Assembly (NCBI GenBank): GCA_946539945.1
Contig: CAMNHX010000112.1
Span: 1 to 5,974, forward strand
DNA length: 5,974 bases
Source of the DNA: an uncultured Desulfobulbus sp.
Lineage (GTDB): Bacteria > Desulfobacterota > Desulfobulbia > Desulfobulbales > Desulfobulbaceae
Direction of reading: 5' to 3'
A program made the position numbers and the translations under genes. The notes under the pieces are model-generated. The model had not been told where the DNA came from. It saw only the letters and a program-made list of their open reading frames with translations, and searched no databases. Shown here piece after piece: positions 5,623 to 5,974 of the stretch (position 1 is the first letter of the stretch; every line of letters starts with the position of its first letter).

Positions 5623-5974
5623 AGAAGCGGCTTTCCAGTGAAGCGGTGAAAGGAGTAAAAAGACAAAGCGGAAACGCTGTTATGACACGCCCTTTGTCAA
5701 GAACAGAATAACCTCTTGTTTTTTCTTACCTTTTTCTCTTTGGCCTGCTTTTGAAGGCCAAAGAGAAATACCTTTTTGAACCAGGGCAGAAGAAACCTTG
5801 CAACGCCTCGGTCACGGCTTGGGGCATTCTGTTCTCCGTGGATCAGGGAACTCCCTGCCGACAGTGTTTCGCCGCAAACCTTACCGCTTTTCAGGCACTC
5901 TTTGCGTGTCATATTGTCTATCCGTTCTGCAAAACTTACGCAAACCTGATCAAATCTATCCAAACGTGATCGGT
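5623..5974. other. Intergenic region without a supportable gene
   Basis: Short open frames exist on both strands (minus 5697-5963, plus 5751-5969). They start at TTG codons without Shine-Dalgarno sequences, run through a perfect inverted repeat and overlap each other, so I do not call them. Besides the large inverted repeat, the region holds GACAAAG (5662-5668) pairing with CTTTGTC (5692-5698) and enclosing a small GAAA-loop hairpin (5667-5678). A weak CAAGA/TCTTG stem (5698-5718) is followed by six T residues (5719-5724), which may act as a poor terminator for the preceding gene. Confidence 0.5.
5733..5768. terminator. Perfect 13-bp inverted repeat, probable terminator or dispersed repeat
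   Basis: TTTCTCTTTGGCC (5733-5745) and GGCCAAAGAGAAA (5756-5768) pair perfectly around a 10-base loop. On the plus strand TACCTTTTT follows, so a short U-tract begins four bases beyond the stem; the minus strand has no U-tract. It lies 110 bases after the stop of the 325-residue gene, within reach of a terminator for it. A 9-base direct repeat, TACCTTTTT, occurs at 5727-5735 and 5769-5777, bracketing the stem. That also leaves room for a small repeated element. Confidence 0.5.

Noticed and set aside
5697..5963. 88-codon minus-strand open frame at the right end
   Set aside because: TTG start without a Shine-Dalgarno, its coding passes through a perfect inverted repeat, and the basic C-terminus is just the translated repeat and A-rich flank.
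5751..5969. 72-codon plus-strand open frame
   Set aside because: It begins in the loop of the inverted repeat at a TTG with no ribosome-binding site and overlaps the minus-strand frame; no domain seen.

Overview
The window looks like chromosomal DNA of a sulfate-reducing deltaproteobacterium, probably Desulfovibrio or a close relative. This rests on protein style, on the gene set (small membrane protein, TSUP exporter, lipoprotein, divergent sigma-54 activator) and on my unverified recollection of a comparable stretch in D. vulgaris Hildenborough around DVU0148-DVU0151. No rRNA, tRNA, CRISPR array or insertion sequence was seen.

Layout. Positions 1-1696 hold a three-gene minus-strand operon, in transcription order: a 99-residue exported or membrane protein (1397-1696), a TSUP/TauE-SafE family permease (281-1357), and a lipoprotein that runs off the left edge (1-244). 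Each has its own Shine-Dalgarno and the gaps are under 40 bases. Positions 1697-2045 are a control region. It carries a well-formed sigma-54 -24/-12 promoter firing leftward into the operon (1835-1850), a perfect 15-bp inverted repeat about 190 bp upstream of it (1995-2031), and a 14/16 match to one arm of that repeat abutting the promoter (1851-1866). Positions 2046-4556 encode, divergently, an 836-residue membrane-anchored sigma-54-dependent activator. It has a periplasmic Cache-like sensor, an AAA+ domain with a variant GAFTGA loop, and a winged-helix C-terminus where a Fis-type helix would be expected. Positions 4645-5622 encode a 325-residue protein I do not recognise: two membrane helices, then a probably periplasmic Cys-containing domain, starting at TTG. 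The last 352 bases show no supportable gene but hold a perfect 13-bp inverted repeat.

Working model (inference). The activator senses a small molecule outside the inner membrane and binds the 1995-2031 palindrome through its winged helix. It then contacts sigma-54 RNA polymerase at 1835-1850 and switches on the exporter operon without a separate histidine kinase. Because the palindrome ends 14 bases before the activator's start codon, the same site may also limit the activator's own expression. The exported substrate is not visible from sequence; sulfite, sulfonates or other small anions are possible by family analogy only.
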